A stretch of 64,000 bases of DNA from positions 124,001 through 188,000 of the forward strand of contig CANMCO010000009.1 in NCBI GenBank assembly GCA_947496355.1. Direction: 5' to 3'. Origin of the DNA: an uncultured Aquimarina sp. Lineage in GTDB: Bacteria; Bacteroidota; Bacteroidia; Flavobacteriales; Flavobacteriaceae. The notes below the pieces were generated by a model. It did not search any database. It was not told where the DNA came from and saw only the letters and a program-made list of their open reading frames with translations. Shown here piece by piece: positions 34,605 to 43,944 of this stretch (positions within the stretch are counted from its first letter, which is position 1; each line of letters opens with the position of its first letter). Both the position numbers and the translations under genes were made by a program.

Positions 34605-35140
34605 TTAACATCTCTTATTTATTCCTTGAAATTATTCCTTAGAAGGAATCTGGCATCTTGATTGATGTCATCTATTGATATTTTGGAAATTGTCTAAAAA
34701 ATTTTGATTAGATACTTGTTTTAGGAATTTTTTTATACTTGTATTTTGTGGAGTTTTTTTGCATTTTAAAGAATGTTTTAACAGTTTAAACTTGATAAAA
34801 TTAAATCTTTAAAAACATAACTCTCAAATTATTAAATTAACAAATTGTTAACTATTATAGTGCTGTTTTTTGCCTTTTAATTATCGATTTTAATTTCAAT
34901 TATACCACATGTAAATCCAACAAAATTGCTACGTTAAAACCATATTTTTCTCTTTTTTTTCTTGTTTACATTACTGATTTACAATTTTTTATGTTAGCAA
35001 AATTAACAAAATAACAACATGTCATTTAGTGATGTAGCTTATCCTTTTCAGGACGGAAAACAGCTACATTTGTATACATAGTTGTAGGACTACTTACTAC
35101 TATTTTGAATACCCAATAATCTCCAAAATAAACTTGAAAG
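34605..35140 (+). other. 536-base intergenic region, very AT-rich, with promoter at its right end
   Basis: No gene is supported here. Most of the stretch is A/T runs. At the right end an inverted repeat (atgtagct at 35032-35039, agctacat at 35062-35069) overlaps a -7-like TACATTTG. A 20-codon ORF at 35019-35081 lies across it but has no support. No tRNA or known RNA was recognised. Confidence 0.5.
35065..35072 (+). promoter_or_regulatory. -7 promoter element of the 260-residue unknown protein, overlapped by an inverted repeat
   Basis: TACATTTG matches TAnnTTTG exactly. Its first five bases form part of the right arm of the inverted repeat atgtagct...agctacat (35032-35069), so a dimeric regulator or an RNA hairpin could act here. 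The start codon is 68 bases downstream. Confidence 0.45.
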
Positions 35141-35923
35141 ATGACAAAGTTAGAACACCACAAAATTGTAGGGATTAAAGAAAATTCTCAATTTGAAACT
35201 AGATTTTATAATCTGTTTATAGCCTCGATAAGTGACCAAGTTCCTCTTACCGATTTTCGAAATTTGTTTTCAAAATACGAGAAAATGGATGTTTACATAA
35301 TGAAGAAGAAAGGAAAAGATATTGGTATGGCTTATTTCATGTTTTGTCCAAATCTGCAACACAAAAAAGACCTATACATACGTCTTGGGTTAGGAATAAT
35401 TGAAGAAGAAAGAGGAAGTTCTTATTTTCCAAAAGGGTTAATCATGAAAACTATGATTAAAGCCAAACTTCAAAACATATTCAAAAATATATATATGGTA
35501 GGAATTACAATGAATCCAATTGTATACTCTGCTACCTGCAAATACTGGAAGTACAGTTACCCTAGCCCTGTTCTTGAATATTCAGATGATATGCTTGGTG
35601 TGAAAAATAGAATACTGAATATGTTTCATATGAATCAAGTTGTAGATGATGTTATCGGAGTTCCTTTTACTATTACTGAAGTAGAGAAGGTGAAAAAACA
35701 TATTTCTGTTGTTGAAAGTACAAATAAATATATCAAATACTTCACTTCCAAAATTAGTGCAGATGAATGTGATAAAGGTATGTTATCAATCGTACCTATT
35801 GATTTTATCAATTTGATTATTGTTGTTAAAAGAAAAACAAAAATTGATATTACCAGGTTTACAAGTAGAATATTTGAGCAAAAAATTAAACCAATTTTAA
35901 AAGAGTATAGTCCAGTAGGGTAA
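35141..35923 (+). CDS. Unknown 260-residue protein, possibly acyltransferase-like
   Basis: This is a soluble protein without signal peptide or membrane segment. It contains VYIMKKKGKDIGMAYFMF, LYIRLGLGIIEEERGSSYFPKGLIMKTMIKAKL and NIYMVGITMNPIVYSATCKYWK, where an alternation of strands and a basic helix faintly recalls GNAT-type acyltransferases, but no motif A is present. The C-terminal third (MLSIVPIDFINLIIVVKRKTKIDITRF) is hydrophobic strands and a basic helix. I do not recognise the family. It has a long upstream region with its own promoter-like element and ends before a strong terminator, so it is a single transcription unit. Confidence 0.65.
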   Translation: MTKLEHHKIVGIKENSQFETRFYNLFIASISDQVPLTDFRNLFSKYEKMDVYIMKKKGKDIGMAYFMFCPNLQHKKDLYIRLGLGIIEEERGSSYFPKGLIMKTMIKAKLQNIFKNIYMVGITMNPIVYSATCKYWKYSYPSPVLEYSDDMLGVKNRILNMFHMNQVVDDVIGVPFTITEVEKVKKHISVVESTNKYIKYFTSKISADECDKGMLSIVPIDFINLIIVVKRKTKIDITRFTSRIFEQKIKPILKEYSPVG

Positions 35924-35980
35924 AGTAATCCAAACTGATTGAAAACTTTTTATTCTTGATATATAAGATTTAATATATAT

Positions 35981-36012
35981 TCTCCGTGTTCTATTATAAT
36001 AGAACACGGAGA
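35981..36012. terminator. Bidirectional terminator
   Basis: The arms tctccgtgttct and agaacacggaga are perfectly complementary with an 8-base loop, followed by a run of T on the plus strand and close to the stop of the convergent gene at 36018. Confidence 0.75.
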
Positions 36013-36017
36013 TTTTT

Positions 36018-36596
36018 TTAATAAGTAACTTTTTTTGTAAAGTACTTACCATTCTTAATTTTAATCATTGCTTTTGATCTATATTCAGAGAAATCCAATG
36101 TTTTTTGGATTACAAGTTTTGTTGATACCATTGTAGGTATTAACTCGTTTCCATCTTCGTCCAGAACATCAATTATTACTTTTTTTTCTAAAGGGTTTAA
36201 GAGATAGATTAATACCTCACCTTCTTTTTGATAAAATATAGGCTTGAAAATTTCAATTGGTTGTTCTTCTATGATAGCTTTATTATTATCAAATTTATAC
36301 ACGACTTCTATTACCTTGTATTTATTTTCGATACGAACCATAAAGATATTTCCCTTTAGTTCATTTAAAGAGAATTGAGTACTTAATAATTTTGGGCTTT
36401 TCTTGGTCTCCTGAAATAGAACGGTTTCGAATTGATCATTGATCATAATGGAAGTCTCGATATTTTCAAAACCATTATAGGCTAATATCACATTTTTGTT
36501 TTCTGAGGATAATAAGACAACACTTTTGAAGTCGTCACTCGCAAAACTGAACGTACTTAATAACACTGCTATTACTACAATTTGATACTTTTTCAT
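36018..36596 (-). CDS. Small secreted beta-rich protein of unknown function
   Basis: The 192-residue product has a signal peptide (1-19, cut after SFA-S) and a mature part of alternating strands (VVLLSSENKNVILAYNGFENIETSIMI, EVLIYLLNPLEKKVIIDVLDEDGNELIP) that ends with KYFTKKVTY. The last part resembles a degenerate sorting-type or Ig-like beta domain, but lacks a clear T9SS signature. It is probably periplasmic. It is divergent from the LytS/LytTR pair. Function unknown. Confidence 0.65.
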   Translation of the reverse strand: MKKYQIVVIAVLLSTFSFASDDFKSVVLLSSENKNVILAYNGFENIETSIMINDQFETVLFQETKKSPKLLSTQFSLNELKGNIFMVRIENKYKVIEVVYKFDNNKAIIEEQPIEIFKPIFYQKEGEVLIYLLNPLEKKVIIDVLDEDGNELIPTMVSTKLVIQKTLDFSEYRSKAMIKIKNGKYFTKKVTY

Positions 36597-36843
36597 GATG
36601 AATAATTTTTGTTTATATCATAAATGTATAGTAATATCAGATGTCAATTTTGAGAATAGGATAGGCGAGATCATTCATAGTACAGATGACCAGAAAACAA
36701 CATAAAAATGGATGAATTACATTTGTATTATGATTAGTGGTATTTTAAAATGTAATAGGTAATTCGTCCTTTATTTTTAATGATTGGTCATGAAAACCTT
36801 GCTCTTTAGAGTTGTTGATGGTAATTAGTCGTAATATAGTAGT

Positions 36844-37893
36844 ATGAAGTTGTTAAAAACATACAACGCCTGGACAATACAGAGAGTTAGCCGCCATATT
36901 CTTTATTGGAGTATTTGGAGTGCTTTTTATATATTAACTAACTATTTTACGGTATATAGTAGAACACTTTGGCAATGTATAAGTCATGAATTATTAGTTC
37001 TTCCTATTAAAATGGGTTGTGCCTATGTGATTGCATATGTTTTGATGCCTAGATATCTGTATAAAAAGAGATATTTTGAATTCACTGTTACAACCTTAAT
37101 AACTATAGCCGTTTTTGGTTGGTTATTGTTAATGTTATATTATGAGATGATACTCCCTACAATTTTAGGCAAAACAGAGTATTATACAGAACATGCAAGT
37201 TTTATTTTTAAAGGTATAGAACTACTATATATTACTTCTTTGATACTAAGTATAAAGTTTTTTCAAAACTTTATACAAGAACGGGAACGTAATCAGACCT
37301 TATTGCAGGAAAAGATAGAAGCAGAATTAAGATACCTAAAGAATCAAGTACAACCACATTTTCTGTTCAATACCCTCAATAACATCTACGGTATGGTATT
37401 GTCTAAAAATAAGAATGCAGGAGAATCTATTGTTAAGCTTTCAGAAATGCTTGGCTATTTATTGTACGATAGTGATGTAGAACGAATTTCACTAGTATCA
37501 GAAATAGATAATTTAGAAAATTTTATTGAACTTGAACGAATGCGGTATGATCGTAAGCTAGATTTTAGTTATGAAAAATCCATAATGCCCTGTGGTACAT
37601 ATATATCCCCATTAATCCTTTTGCCTTTTGTAGAAAATGCCTTTAAACATGGCCCTGCAAAAGAAGATGGGAAGTCTACTATTGATTTAAAAATAGAGAT
37701 AATTAATAATGTTTTACATTTTGTTATTAAAAATTCATTTAATGATTCTGAAATAGATAAAAGCGTTCAATCGGGTATCGGTTTAAAAAATATTACAAAA
37801 AGATTGGCATTGATCTATCCCGAAAAATATCAACTTGACATTCAAAAAAATGACATGTTTACAGTAAATTTGACAATAGACCTATCAAGATAA
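36844..37893 (+). CDS. LytS-type sensor histidine kinase (His_kinase family)
   Basis: The 349-residue protein has about four transmembrane helices in the first ~145 residues (ILYWSIWSAFYILTNYF to LLYITSLILSIKFF). A coiled linker and the His_kinase motif QVQPHFLFNTLNNIYGMVL follow, with phosphoacceptor His172. The ATP-binding region shows LPFVENAFKHG and GIGLKNITKRL. It phosphorylates the LytTR regulator encoded 3 bases downstream. The N-terminal helices have no recognisable extracellular sensor loop, so the signal is unknown. Paired LytS/LytTR systems of this sort are common in Bacteroidota. Confidence 0.92.
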   Translation: MKLLKTYNAWTIQRVSRHILYWSIWSAFYILTNYFTVYSRTLWQCISHELLVLPIKMGCAYVIAYVLMPRYLYKKRYFEFTVTTLITIAVFGWLLLMLYYEMILPTILGKTEYYTEHASFIFKGIELLYITSLILSIKFFQNFIQERERNQTLLQEKIEAELRYLKNQVQPHFLFNTLNNIYGMVLSKNKNAGESIVKLSEMLGYLLYDSDVERISLVSEIDNLENFIELERMRYDRKLDFSYEKSIMPCGTYISPLILLPFVENAFKHGPAKEDGKSTIDLKIEIINNVLHFVIKNSFNDSEIDKSVQSGIGLKNITKRLALIYPEKYQLDIQKNDMFTVNLTIDLSR

Positions 37894-37896
37894 TAT

Positions 37897-38646
37897 ATGA
37901 ATAAAATGATCAAATGTATTATTATCGATGATGAAGAGATGGCAACAAAGGTTATCGCTACGCACTTAGAAAATGTACTTGATTTTAAAATTGTAGGTGT
38001 ATTTCATAGTGCTGTAGAGGCATTTTTGGTGCTAGATGATCTAGAAGTGGATGTGATGTTCCTAGATATACAAATGCCTAAAATGACGGGGCTTTCTATG
38101 TTGAAAATGCTAAAGAAACGACCGTTAACTGTACTAACAACAGCACATAGAGAGTATGCATTAGAAGGGTTTCAACTAGAGGTGGTAGATTATTTATTAA
38201 AGCCTATTGGTCTAAATCGATTTTTGCAAACGATTAGTCGTTTAAAAAGATTACTTAGCAAGAATGTAGACGACCCAGATACGGGGAAAAGTGAGATTTC
38301 CAACCATTCTGATGAGCATGAAGAATTGGATCATATTTTTGTTAAATCCGAAAGAGCTTTTCTGAAAATAGATTTTTCCACAATTTTGCATATAGAAGCT
38401 ATCAAAAACCACATTAAAATTGTAACAACAAAAGGCACTCATATCAGTCTTATGCCTATTTCAGAATTTGAAGCCAAATTAAACCCTAGTGATTTTATAC
38501 GCATTCATAGGTCCTATATTATCAATATGAACCTTGTAAAGCGATTTGATACTAACAGTGTAACAAATGAAAAAGGGGTATTTCCGATTGGTCGGTCCTA
38601 CAAAGAGATTGTAAGAGATTTGCTTGCCAAAAAGTTAATTAGGTAA
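37897..38646 (+). CDS. LytTR-family response regulator
   Basis: The 249-residue protein has an N-terminal receiver domain with IIIDDEE and the phosphoacceptor Asp57 in VMFLDIQMPKM, and the Lys of VVDYLLKPIG. A C-terminal LytTR DNA-binding domain follows (IFVKSERAFLKIDFSTILHIEAIKNHIKI, FIRIHRSYIINMNLV, FPIGRSYKE). It acts in the cytoplasm as the partner of the histidine kinase that ends 3 bases upstream; the targets are unknown. A terminator follows at 38683-38719. Confidence 0.93.
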   Translation: MNKMIKCIIIDDEEMATKVIATHLENVLDFKIVGVFHSAVEAFLVLDDLEVDVMFLDIQMPKMTGLSMLKMLKKRPLTVLTTAHREYALEGFQLEVVDYLLKPIGLNRFLQTISRLKRLLSKNVDDPDTGKSEISNHSDEHEELDHIFVKSERAFLKIDFSTILHIEAIKNHIKIVTTKGTHISLMPISEFEAKLNPSDFIRIHRSYIINMNLVKRFDTNSVTNEKGVFPIGRSYKEIVRDLLAKKLIR

Positions 38647-38682
38647 GCTATATCCATCATACCAAATGATTTTGTTAATTTA

Positions 38683-38719
38683 ATTATCGCGTCCTCTTAG
38701 CATAAAAGGACGCGATAAT
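38683..38719. terminator. Terminator of the two-component operon
   Basis: The 13-base arms attatcgcgtcct and aggacgcgataat are perfectly complementary with an 11-base loop. It lies between converging genes and could serve both. Confidence 0.72.
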
Positions 38720-38742
38720 ATTCTTGATAAATACTAGGTAGA

Positions 38743-39567
38743 TCAATATAGAAAATCAAGCGCAGTTTTATCATCTGGATTGAAAGGCCTATCGCCTCCA
38801 TCAGAACAGGCTAGCATCCAGGAGCCGTCTTCTAGTGTTGCTCCAGATGGTGTTCCCGGGATCAAGTTTGCACCAACTCCACCATCACCTTCATTACTAG
38901 TTGAACCACCGCAGGAAATGCTCCTGTCAAAAAAATCAGTGTGCCTAAAACCAATACAATGTCCCATCTCATGAGAAACAATAGTGGCTATGCCCCCAGT
39001 ATCAAAACCAAGTCTGGTGAGTCTACCGTTTAATGAAATTTGATTAAATGGATCACCACCAGCTGTTGGAAACCCCGCAGATCCAAGAACACCAAAAAAT
39101 TCTAAGAAAAAGTTCAATCGGGTTATTACAATATCTGCATTATTTGAAGAGTTGACTCTTTGAAAAGTAATTTCAAGATTTTCTGCATTGTAGCGCTGAA
39201 TTGCCAAATCGATCCCTGCAGAAGTGGCAGAATTGAATGATGAACTTACAAATACGGTTATGTTTCTGTTACCGTTTGTGTTAACCAAATTATTCGTGCT
39301 GTATTGTTTAGAATTGATAGAAATGCCCTCAGTTTTTGCCAAGTTCAATATTTGCTTATACGTCAGTAAAATATCACCTTCTACAATGTAACTTTCTTCA
39401 AATTTTATTGGAGGCTGGTCCGTGACATTAAACCCTGCATCTTCAAGAGCTATCAGAACGTCAGTTGATACTTCTTGTTTAACCATCGTTTCTTCTTCTT
39501 GCTCGCAAGCAACAAAAAAAACACTCAACAAAAGAGTGAGCGCTACTAATGAATTGAATTTTTTCAT
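38743..39567 (-). CDS. Lipoprotein zinc metalloprotease, M57 (HEIGH) family
   Basis: The 274-residue protein has a lipoprotein signal with lipobox FFVAC (Cys at about 21). The zinc-binding motif HEMGHCIGFRH (HExxHxxGxxH) near residue 200 is that of Peptidase_M57 (dual-action HEIGH metallopeptidases), and a downstream GTPSGATLEDGSWMLAC with two Cys is typical of the family. It is an envelope- or surface-exposed protease, with substrate unknown. It stands alone between the two-component operon and the esterase gene. Confidence 0.88.
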   Translation of the reverse strand: MKKFNSLVALTLLLSVFFVACEQEEETMVKQEVSTDVLIALEDAGFNVTDQPPIKFEESYIVEGDILLTYKQILNLAKTEGISINSKQYSTNNLVNTNGNRNITVFVSSSFNSATSAGIDLAIQRYNAENLEITFQRVNSSNNADIVITRLNFFLEFFGVLGSAGFPTAGGDPFNQISLNGRLTRLGFDTGGIATIVSHEMGHCIGFRHTDFFDRSISCGGSTSNEGDGGVGANLIPGTPSGATLEDGSWMLACSDGGDRPFNPDDKTALDFLY

Positions 39568-39705
39568 GATACTATATTTAAGTTTGTGTTAATAACCTAA
39601 ATATACTTCAATTACTACAAAAAAACAACACATAAAGTGTTAACAATCAATTACTTATGAGTTGATTAATAACCTTTTTAGAACGATGGTAAATCAGTAA
39701 ATTTT

Positions 39706-40365
39706 TTAAATTCGTTGACCTAACCAATCCTTAAACTGATAAAAATTTTGAGGGGTAACACCATGACCAACTGGGAATTCATTTAATGAGGTTTTAATAC
39801 CCAGTTCTGCCAGTTTACCAGGAGCTTTCCTTGCCCAATCTACCGGAATAACTTGATCCGCACTACCATGAGAACAGTAAATACTAAGACGTGAAAAATC
39901 ATTGTTTTCATATCCCTCTTTCAGAATATCGTCATTTATATACCCACTCAATGCGATAACATTATTTACTTTTTCTGGGTAGGACAGCGCTAGAGAATAG
40001 CTTAAAATCGTTCCTTGACTAAATCCTAATAAGGTAACATTTTCTGCATCCAAATCGTAAGCTTGTACCGCCTCATCAATAAAATTTGCTATTTTATCTC
40101 GAGACTCAATGGCTTGTTTATCATCACTAAATTTGCCTTGAGCTGCGTCAAAATATATGGCATACCATGCATTACCATGAGGCTGCATAGGGTAGGGCGC
40201 TCTTACAGAGATAATACATAATTCTTCTGGTAATTCTGCCGCAAAAGAGAAAAGATCATTTTCATCACTTCCGTAACCATGAAACATAAATAAAACCGGA
40301 GTTCTATCTTGTTTAATTGTAGGCTCTTTAATGATATGATACAGGGATAATGATTTTGATTGCAT
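39706..40365 (-). CDS. Alpha/beta hydrolase, carboxylesterase/phospholipase family
   Basis: The 219-residue protein is a single-domain alpha/beta hydrolase of the Abhydrolase_2 (YpfH/carboxylesterase) type. The nucleophile elbow is GFSQGTIL, the Asp is in CSHGSADQVIPVDWA, and the catalytic His is in PVGHGVTPQNF. An oxyanion motif FMFHGYGSDENDLF precedes them. There is no signal peptide, so it acts in the cytoplasm on short acyl esters. It lies 10 bases downstream of the DUF4870-like gene and probably belongs to the same operon, together with the dihydroorotase-like gene. Confidence 0.88.
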   Translation of the reverse strand: MQSKSLSLYHIIKEPTIKQDRTPVLFMFHGYGSDENDLFSFAAELPEELCIISVRAPYPMQPHGNAWYAIYFDAAQGKFSDDKQAIESRDKIANFIDEAVQAYDLDAENVTLLGFSQGTILSYSLALSYPEKVNNVIALSGYINDDILKEGYENNDFSRLSIYCSHGSADQVIPVDWARKAPGKLAELGIKTSLNEFPVGHGVTPQNFYQFKDWLGQRI

Positions 40366-40376
40366 ATATTTTGTAA

Positions 40377-40706
40377 TTATTTTATAAAACTAAACCATTG
40401 CTGAAAGTATGGTCCTAGAATGGGTACGGTTTTTTGTTCTTCTCTAATAGCCGTTATTAATCCGAAAACCCATAGTACAAGAATAAATATATAAAACGCT
40501 GATGATATTGCCCATGAATCAAAAATGCTTACCAAAGCGCCTAGAATATAGAACGAAATATTAACTCCTAATGCTTGTCGTATATGAAAATTCGCAAAAA
40601 TATTCTTACTTTCCTGATTCATAAAATAGGCAATAATAGTCCCAATGATTGTTATATATGCGACTACTGCTGCTGTTTTACCTTGTTTGGCATAATCTGA
40701 TTGCAT
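40377..40706 (-). CDS. DUF4870-like small membrane protein
   Basis: The 109-residue protein has three transmembrane segments (TAAVVAYITIIGTIIAYFM, LGVNISFYILGALVSIF, AFYIFILVLWVFGLITAI), with the NIFANFHIRQALG motif between the first two typical of the DUF4870 group. Inner-membrane, function unknown. Its gene lies between the dihydroorotase-like gene (45 bases) and the esterase gene (10 bases) on the same strand. Confidence 0.78.
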   Translation of the reverse strand: MQSDYAKQGKTAAVVAYITIIGTIIAYFMNQESKNIFANFHIRQALGVNISFYILGALVSIFDSWAISSAFYIFILVLWVFGLITAIREEQKTVPILGPYFQQWFSFIK

Positions 40707-40751
40707 GATTGACGTATTGTTGGTTTAACTATTTTTAGTATTAGCTTACAA

Positions 40752-42005
40752 TTATTTAAGTACTATTTTACCATTTGCTACTATGCCGTAGGTAGCACCT
40801 TTTATAGGTTTTCCAAGAAAAGCACTGTTCTTAGAGTTAGAAAGTATAAGTTCCTCAGTGAAAATAGTATCTCCGTTTGGGTTGAATAATGTTATATCTG
40901 CTTTATTTCCTTTTTCAATAGTGTGATTTTCTAACTCAAAAACGGTTCTGCCATTGGTTAGCATGGATATCGCTTTTTCTGTTCCTAAAACATTATTTAT
41001 CGTACCAAAGGCATTTTCCAAACCAATAGTTCCATATTTTGCATTGTCGAACTCTACTTTTTTATGTTCTACATCCATTGGCTGGTGGTCACTTGTGATC
41101 ATATCAATAGTACCATCATTAACCCCTTTTATCAATGTATCCACATCTTTTTGTGTTCGTAATGGTGGTCTTACTTTATAATTAGAATCAAAAGTTGCTA
41201 ACTCAGAATCAGTTAATGTCAAGTGATGTGTACTTACGCTACAACTCACTTGCAATCCTTTTTTCTTAGCTTCTTTGATTAATGAAACAGATTTCGCCGT
41301 AGATATTGTTGGAATATGTAGTTTTCCACCCGTATACTCTAACAAAAATAAATCTCTGGTGATCTGTAACTCTTCTGCCATAGCAGGAATTCCTTTTAAG
41401 CCCAACAATGTACTCTGTTCTTCTTCATTAACCATTCCTTTTCCTGCAATTTGATTATCCTGCGGAAAAGAGAGCACAAGTCCATCAAAATTCTGTGTAT
41501 AAAGCAGTGCTATTTTTAGTAAATTAGGGTTTTGTATCGCTTTCTTATAATCTCCAAATGCTATAGCACCGGCTTGCTGCATATCAAACAACTCTGCCAT
41601 ATCTATTCCATCAGATTTTGTAGTCAGAGAACCAATAGGGTAAAGAGATACCGGACTATCTTGAGCTTTTCCCTTCAAAAATCCAATCGAAGCACTATTA
41701 TCTGTAATGGGTAAAGTATTTGGGTTAAGTGCAATGGCGGTAAAGCCACTTTTGGCAGCTACATCAAGACCATTTGTAATTGTTTCTCGCTCTTCATAAC
41801 CGGGTTCTCCAAAGCATACACTGCTATCGAACCACCCTTGTGATACATGCAGATTGTCTAATTTGATCTCTTTAACCGTACCTTGAGCTTTAATAGAATT
41901 TCTAAGATCCGTAATTACTCCATTTTCGATAAGAATATCAACAGTTTTATTATGAAAAGGAGACTTGGGATCAATTACTGTAGCAGCCTTTAGTAAGAAA
42001 TTCAT
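40752..42005 (-). CDS. Dihydroorotase homologue lacking the HxH metal-binding motif
   Basis: The 417-residue protein aligns by eye with class I dihydroorotases: EPGYEERETITNGLDVAAKSGFTAIALNPNT, STAKSVSLIKEA, STHHLTLTD, KVRPPLRTQKDVDTL and GTIDMITSDHQPMD. However, the metal-binding H-x-H that precedes EPG is replaced (FDSSVCFGEPG), the second His of the HVCHVST motif is T (HIPTIST), and DHAPH is DHQPM. Such forms are probably inactive as dihydroorotases and resemble the inactive PyrC-like subunits of aspartate transcarbamoylase. Its start codon overlaps the stop of the upstream BatA-like gene (ATGA), so the two are translationally coupled. Another, active dihydroorotase would be expected elsewhere. 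Confidence 0.85.
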   Translation of the reverse strand: MNFLLKAATVIDPKSPFHNKTVDILIENGVITDLRNSIKAQGTVKEIKLDNLHVSQGWFDSSVCFGEPGYEERETITNGLDVAAKSGFTAIALNPNTLPITDNSASIGFLKGKAQDSPVSLYPIGSLTTKSDGIDMAELFDMQQAGAIAFGDYKKAIQNPNLLKIALLYTQNFDGLVLSFPQDNQIAGKGMVNEEEQSTLLGLKGIPAMAEELQITRDLFLLEYTGGKLHIPTISTAKSVSLIKEAKKKGLQVSCSVSTHHLTLTDSELATFDSNYKVRPPLRTQKDVDTLIKGVNDGTIDMITSDHQPMDVEHKKVEFDNAKYGTIGLENAFGTINNVLGTEKAISMLTNGRTVFELENHTIEKGNKADITLFNPNGDTIFTEELILSNSKNSAFLGKPIKGATYGIVANGKIVLK

Positions 42006-43927
42006 TTTAGATATTTTAAAAGTAATATTTCAATTAATAAGAATATCAGCGCAAAAATAACAAACCATTTCCAAAGTTCATTGATACTGGTCTCTTCTTT
42101 TATTTGATTAAAAAGTTCAGAAACAGAATTATTTACTTCATAATCTGCCGTTGAGCTAAGGTTGTAATATTGTAAATCACTTTCTGAGCTATCATAATTA
42201 TAACTTACATATTGTATGATTTCATTTTTATCTTGAAGTCTGTAAATTCCTGATTTTGTAGGGATTTCATCAGTGGTGATCCGTACTTTGGAAGGAAAAC
42301 TCTGTTGTAACGGAATACTACTTTCCCGATCCGAAACCAAGGACAATATTCCGTCTTGCCCCAATGATATAGGTACATCATATGAATTTGCTTTGCCAAT
42401 TGTATATGATATATCGGTAAGTTGCAAACTCTGTTTTCCAATATTATATAAAGTAGGAACTATTAATGGTGAATTTTTGAAATTCGAGTTTTCCCTGTTT
42501 ATAGCCGCCGTAAATACATATACATTATTCGTTTTGTAAAGAAATGCGCTATTATCTTCTAGGGATAATACCATATTGGTTGCGTTGGTTTGATAAAAAC
42601 TATTAACCTTAGGGTATTGAAAATTGGTAATCCTTTTATCAAAGACTCCTTGATACAAAGGATGAGAAAAATTTATTTTGGTAATCTTCTTTTCTTGTGT
42701 TTTTTGTGCTTGTAATCCTTGACCAGAAAACGCAGCTATAAACTGTTGATATGAAATTAGGTCTCCTTTATCAGATGGGATAATACAAACAGTACCTCCT
42801 TGATCTGTAAATGGTTTTAAGGCATTGGTAAGTGATATCGGAATTTGTTTAACTTCATTGATTATTACAAGGTTTGCATTACTAATATCATTATAATTTA
42901 GTTCTTCTAGAGAACTAGTGGTAAGCGTAAATTCATTTGATGTGAAAATATTCTTTATAAAGTTATCGTTGGCACCGTTAATCGCAACAACATTAATTTT
43001 CTGTGGAGTATTAATCGTGAAATATCTTGAGTTGTCAAATGTTATTGATGGGTCTTCTATAGAAACACGACCATTTATTTTTACATTTTCTTCTAATCTA
43101 AACTCGGTTTGTGCAGTGCCATTTTTTGGTATCGAAATCGCAGTTTTTGCTATTAATTTATCATCGTTATAGAGTGCAACTGATGTATTTTCAGCATTAG
43201 CTTCAATATTACTTAAAGAAACAGTAAGCATTAATTCATTATTTGTATTTCGTTGTAGAAATAAACTATCGATAGCTATATTCTGCTTTGTAACAGGAAG
43301 TAACTTTACCAAACTGGTTTCTGTACTTGAATCTGTTGGCAATGAAAAAGCACCCTCTTTTTGCTGAAAATCAGAAACCATAATTACTCTTTTAATAGTT
43401 TCAGGAGACGTACTTAGCAATCGTTTAGCTTTTAGATAAGCCGCATGATAGGGGAGTTGGTTAGAACTAAACTCTATTTGAAGCAAATCGTTTTGAATAT
43501 CTTTTTTAGATACATTGGTAAAAGTTTCTGTATTGGTGAAGAGTGATATAATCTCTTCTTCGGGTAAATCACTTAAAATCTCTTGTACCGCACGATTTAG
43601 TAATGGACCTTTTGCTCCTTTGGCCTGCATACTAAAGGAATTATCTAAATAGATTGCAGTTTCACTTTTCTTACCCACGATATCTTCTGAAGCCAAAAAA
43701 GGCTGAACAAAAGCCATAATAATAGAAGCTAATATTAATAACCTGGTAAGTAAGGTAAGCCATTTCTTAAGCTGCGAACTTTTTCGAGTTTGCATTGTAA
43801 CAGCCTTTAGAAATTGTACATTGGTGAAATCTACTTTCTGGAAACGCCGTAGTTGAAACAAATGAATTAAAATAGGAATAAGAAGCGCAAAAAGAGCATA
43901 AAGAAATTCTGGGTGTTTAAACTGCAT
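42002..43927 (-). CDS. BatA-like membrane protein with von Willebrand factor A domain
   Basis: From the ATG at 43927 the protein has ~641 residues. It begins with the BatA/aerotolerance N-terminal pattern (FALLIPILIHLFQLRRFQKVDFTNVQFLKAV), a second transmembrane helix (LTRLLILASIIMAFVQPFLAS), and a vWA domain with MIDAS motif YLDNSFSMQ. A long periplasmic part follows, then a C-terminal helix (WFVIFALIFLLIEILLLKYL). The upstream in-frame ATG at 44035 is rejected because a -7 element lies at 43945-43952, downstream of it. The role is probably in the envelope with other BatA-like proteins. It overlaps the dihydroorotase-like gene by 4 bases. Confidence 0.88.
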   Translation of the reverse strand: MQFKHPEFLYALFALLIPILIHLFQLRRFQKVDFTNVQFLKAVTMQTRKSSQLKKWLTLLTRLLILASIIMAFVQPFLASEDIVGKKSETAIYLDNSFSMQAKGAKGPLLNRAVQEILSDLPEEEIISLFTNTETFTNVSKKDIQNDLLQIEFSSNQLPYHAAYLKAKRLLSTSPETIKRVIMVSDFQQKEGAFSLPTDSSTETSLVKLLPVTKQNIAIDSLFLQRNTNNELMLTVSLSNIEANAENTSVALYNDDKLIAKTAISIPKNGTAQTEFRLEENVKINGRVSIEDPSITFDNSRYFTINTPQKINVVAINGANDNFIKNIFTSNEFTLTTSSLEELNYNDISNANLVIINEVKQIPISLTNALKPFTDQGGTVCIIPSDKGDLISYQQFIAAFSGQGLQAQKTQEKKITKINFSHPLYQGVFDKRITNFQYPKVNSFYQTNATNMVLSLEDNSAFLYKTNNVYVFTAAINRENSNFKNSPLIVPTLYNIGKQSLQLTDISYTIGKANSYDVPISLGQDGILSLVSDRESSIPLQQSFPSKVRITTDEIPTKSGIYRLQDKNEIIQYVSYNYDSSESDLQYYNLSSTADYEVNNSVSELFNQIKEETSINELWKWFVIFALIFLLIEILLLKYLK

Positions 43928-43944
43928 TCCTATGTAACGTTTGT

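Noticed and set aside
35019..35081. 20-residue plus-strand ORF upstream of the 260-residue protein
   Set aside because: It spans the -7 promoter element and inverted repeat, so it would lie mostly upstream of the transcript start.
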